Assembly: GCA_049115815.1 (NCBI GenBank)
Contig: JAGDZO010000005.1
Coordinates: forward strand, 248,001 to 312,000
Length of the DNA: 64,000 nucleotides
Reading direction: 5' to 3'
DNA from: Marinoscillum sp049115815
GTDB lineage: Bacteria > Bacteroidota > Bacteroidia > Cytophagales > Cyclobacteriaceae
The notes below the pieces were generated by a model that saw nothing but the letters and a program-made list of their open reading frames with translations, did not search any database and had not been told where the DNA came from. Positions 62,156-64,000 of this stretch are shown piece after piece; the first letter of the stretch is position 1, and each line of letters starts with the position of its first letter. Position numbers and translations under genes: made by a program.

Positions 62156-62899
62156 ATGGATCTTACACTGAAAATTTGGCGTCAAAAAAACGCAAGTGAT
62201 CAAGGAAAAATAGTTGAATACCCGATCAAAGAGGTATCTCCAGATATGTCATTCCTAGAAATGATGGATGTACTGAACGATCAGCTGGTAGAAAAAGGTG
62301 AGGAACCTGTAGCCTTCGATCATGATTGTAGAGAAGGTATCTGTGGGGCATGCTCCATGCAGATCAATGGAAAACCTCATGGCCCTGACAATGCGATCAC
62401 CACTTGTCAGCTGCACATGAGAAAATTCAAAGATGGGGACACGGTTTTTATAGAGCCATTTAGAGCCAAGGCCTTCCCTGTGATCAAAGATTTGATTGTA
62501 GACAGAAGTTCTTTCGACAGAATCCAACACGCTGGAGGTTACGTGTCTGTCAATACTTCTGGTAACACTCAGGACGCGAATGCCATTCCTATTAATAAAC
62601 ATGATGCTGACACAGCTTTTGACGCTGCTACATGTATAGGGTGTGGAGCTTGCGTGGCTGCTTGTAAGAATGCCTCGGCCATGCTTTTTGTATCAGCCAA
62701 AGTTTCGCAGTTTGCTCTACTACCTCAAGGACAAGTAGAAAGAAAAACAAGAGCACAAGCCATGGTGGCACAAATGGACGAAGAAGGTTTTGGAGCTTGC
62801 ACTAATACTGGTGCGTGTGCAGCCGAATGTCCGAAAGAAATCAGCTTGACTAACATAGCTAGGCTGAATAGAGAATATCTGGGCTCAAGTATTTCTTAA
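62156..62899 (+). CDS. sdhB: Succinate dehydrogenase / fumarate reductase iron-sulfur subunit
   Basis: The 247-residue subunit links SdhA to SdhC. The [2Fe-2S] ligands are Cys58, Cys63, Cys66 and Cys84. The later ferredoxin domain has CIGCGACVAAC (Cys160, 163, 166, 170) and Cys215, Cys221 and Cys225 in CTNTGACAAEC, enough for the [4Fe-4S] and [3Fe-4S] centres. The gene starts 34 bp after sdhA and is followed by a terminator. Confidence 0.95.
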   Translation: MDLTLKIWRQKNASDQGKIVEYPIKEVSPDMSFLEMMDVLNDQLVEKGEEPVAFDHDCREGICGACSMQINGKPHGPDNAITTCQLHMRKFKDGDTVFIEPFRAKAFPVIKDLIVDRSSFDRIQHAGGYVSVNTSGNTQDANAIPINKHDADTAFDAATCIGCGACVAACKNASAMLFVSAKVSQFALLPQGQVERKTRAQAMVAQMDEEGFGACTNTGACAAECPKEISLTNIARLNREYLGSSIS

Positions 62900-62931
62900 G
62901 ATATAGTTCGAACTAAGATCAGAAAAAGATC

Positions 62932-62969
62932 AAAAGCAGAAATGAGGAAACTTGTTTCTGCTTTTTTGT
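62932..62969 (+). terminator. Terminator of the sdhCAB operon
   Basis: A perfect 11-bp stem AAAAGCAGAAA/TTTCTGCTTTT with a 12-nt loop runs into a T tract on the + strand, 32 bp after the sdhB stop. Confidence 0.85.
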
Positions 62970-63104
62970 TTCGAGTCATCAAGGTTCAATTATCAATCAT
63001 GGCATTTGATAGGATTCTCCTTGCCATAAGTCATAATGTGACAATTTCGTTTTACTTAAATTAGTAAAATACCAAGTGCACACGCATTCATTTAATTCGA
63101 TCTT

Positions 63105-64000
63105 ATGGGAGATCAAAATATATCCAGGTCAATAGACCAAGAGATAAGACTCAACTTTACTCGAAACCTTCTAGATGATCTGGAGGCATTAGAAAAAATG
63201 CTTCTCAACAATCAAATAGAAAGCGGCATTACCAGAATAGGTGCAGAGCAAGAATTTTGTCTTGTCAATAAGCATTGGCGTCCAGCTGAGAATGCCATGG
63301 CTATATTGGAAGGAATAGATGATCCACATTTCACTACCGAATTAGCCAAGTACAATCTTGAAATCAACCTAGACCCGCGCGAACTCACAGGAGACGCATT
63401 TTCTCAGGTCGAACTACAACTCAGAGACCTGCTCAATAAAGCCAAAATCGCAGCTGACGCTGAAGGCAGTAAAATTATCCTATCGGGAATCTTGCCCACC
63501 ATTTCCACTTATCAGCTGGGGATGAACTATATGACACCCATGCCGAGGTATTATGCCTTGAATGACATGATGAAAAAATTGAGGGGTGGAGACTTTTACT
63601 TTCACCTGTCTGGCATAGAAGAACTGACGATCAAACATGGAACGGTCATGTTCGAGGCTTTCAACACCAGTTTTCAGATGCACCTTCAGATTGATCCTGA
63701 AGACTTTACGGCGAGTTACAATTGGTCACAGGCAATCGCAGGGCCTGTGCTGGGGATGTGCGTCAATTCCCCCCTACTGCTAGGGAGAGAACTCTGGTCA
63801 GAAACACGAATCGCACTTTTCCAGCAAAGTATTGACACACGAGGCGTATCAAAAGCGCTCAAAGAGCAACCTGCCCGGGTGGCATTCGGAGATGACTGGG
63901 CAGATGGCACCATCGTAGATCTATTCAAAAAAGAAATTGCGCGCCATAAGATCATTCTCTCTAGAAAAATAGGAGAAAATGCCCTGGAGGTACTGGCGAA
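63105..64000 (+). CDS. GCS2-type glutamate-cysteine ligase-like protein, N-terminal part (runs off the window)
   Basis: An open frame from the ATG at 63105 reaches the end of the window without a stop, giving at least 298 residues. It shows RIGAEQEFCL (about 45-54), a glutamate-binding motif of the ATP-dependent carboxylate-amine ligase family, and then NLEINLDPREL, NTSFQMHLQID, NSPLLLGRELWSETRIALFQ and DTRGVS. The sequence matches the Bacteroidota protein in which this GCS2 domain is followed by CBS domains, so the full gene may be such a fusion (inference). It would form a gamma-glutamyl amide; the second substrate is unknown. It lies after the sdh terminator on the same strand. Confidence 0.85.
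   Translation, partial: MGDQNISRSIDQEIRLNFTRNLLDDLEALEKMLLNNQIESGITRIGAEQEFCLVNKHWRPAENAMAILEGIDDPHFTTELAKYNLEINLDPRELTGDAFSQVELQLRDLLNKAKIAADAEGSKIILSGILPTISTYQLGMNYMTPMPRYYALNDMMKKLRGGDFYFHLSGIEELTIKHGTVMFEAFNTSFQMHLQIDPEDFTASYNWSQAIAGPVLGMCVNSPLLLGRELWSETRIALFQQSIDTRGVSKALKEQPARVAFGDDWADGTIVDLFKKEIARHKIILSRKIGENALEVLA

Noticed and set aside
1..64000. CRISPR arrays, insertion sequences, rRNA, tRNA and prophage genes
   Set aside because: No regularly spaced repeats, transposase or integrase motifs, or cloverleaf and rRNA sequences were recognised on either strand; most genes are housekeeping or envelope genes. Faint tRNAs cannot be fully excluded by eye.

Overview
The window looks like the chromosome of a Bacteroidota bacterium, most likely a marine or gliding Cytophagales-type organism. 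Supporting signs are a large secreted protein with a gliding-motility-type C-terminal sorting domain, many short Bacteroidota-style lipoproteins, a FimB/Mfa2-like surface protein, a PorT-like beta-barrel, an N-acyl-ornithine-type ArgF', Na+-NQR, a three-gene succinate dehydrogenase, and promoter elements of the form TAnnTTTG upstream of several operons. I cannot fix the genus from sequence alone.

Layout. 1-4.6 kb: end of a carbon-nitrogen hydrolase, a LOG-family protein, a sulfotransferase and PcrA/UvrD helicase. 4.7-9.7 kb: a minus-strand set of exported proteins: a lipoprotein, a tightly coupled YHYH / MORN-like / SCO1 trio, and a 573-residue protein built from tandem modules of 138-residue period. 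9.8-17.6 kb: a glycosyltransferase, a bacterial FAN1-type VRR-NUC nuclease, a GT4 glycosyltransferase, a DUF4256 protein, an FAD oxidoreductase, NhaC and a DEDD exonuclease. 17.6-25.4 kb: YigZ/IMPACT, a TPR-like protein, a surface-polymer group (GNAT/FemAB-like, GT4, sulfotransferase, GT2), RsgA and WaaA. 25.5-33 kb: an outer-membrane barrel, lipoproteins, an ABC-F ATPase, an M61 peptidase, a lipoprotein MsrA and a Tat-exported Dabb protein. 33-39 kb: AddB-like and AddA-like recombination nuclease/helicase. 39.4-47.5 kb: a small TonB-C protein and an eight-gene arginine operon (GNAT-argG-argC-proC-argF'-argB-argE-argH) without argD. 47.7-53 kb: DUF502 protein and nqrABCDE without nqrF. 53-55.7 kb: fabD, a 49-residue lipoprotein gene, cmk, ispH. 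55.7-59 kb: a DCC-family protein and the 954-residue T9SS-type cargo. 59.4-62.9 kb: sdhCAB. 63.1 kb to the end: the start of a GCS2-family (glutamate-cysteine ligase-like) gene that runs out of the window.

The genes are mostly housekeeping and envelope functions. There is no CRISPR array, no insertion sequence, no rRNA and no tRNA that I could recognise. The points most worth a second look are the 138-residue repeat protein, the translationally coupled mini-lipoprotein between fabD and cmk, the unusual make-up of the arginine operon (no argD, a Cys-rich GNAT in first position, alanine at the ArgF' specificity position), the incomplete nqr operon followed by a terminator and DUF502, and the YHYH/MORN/SCO1 trio. 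I see no defence island or clearly new multi-gene system.
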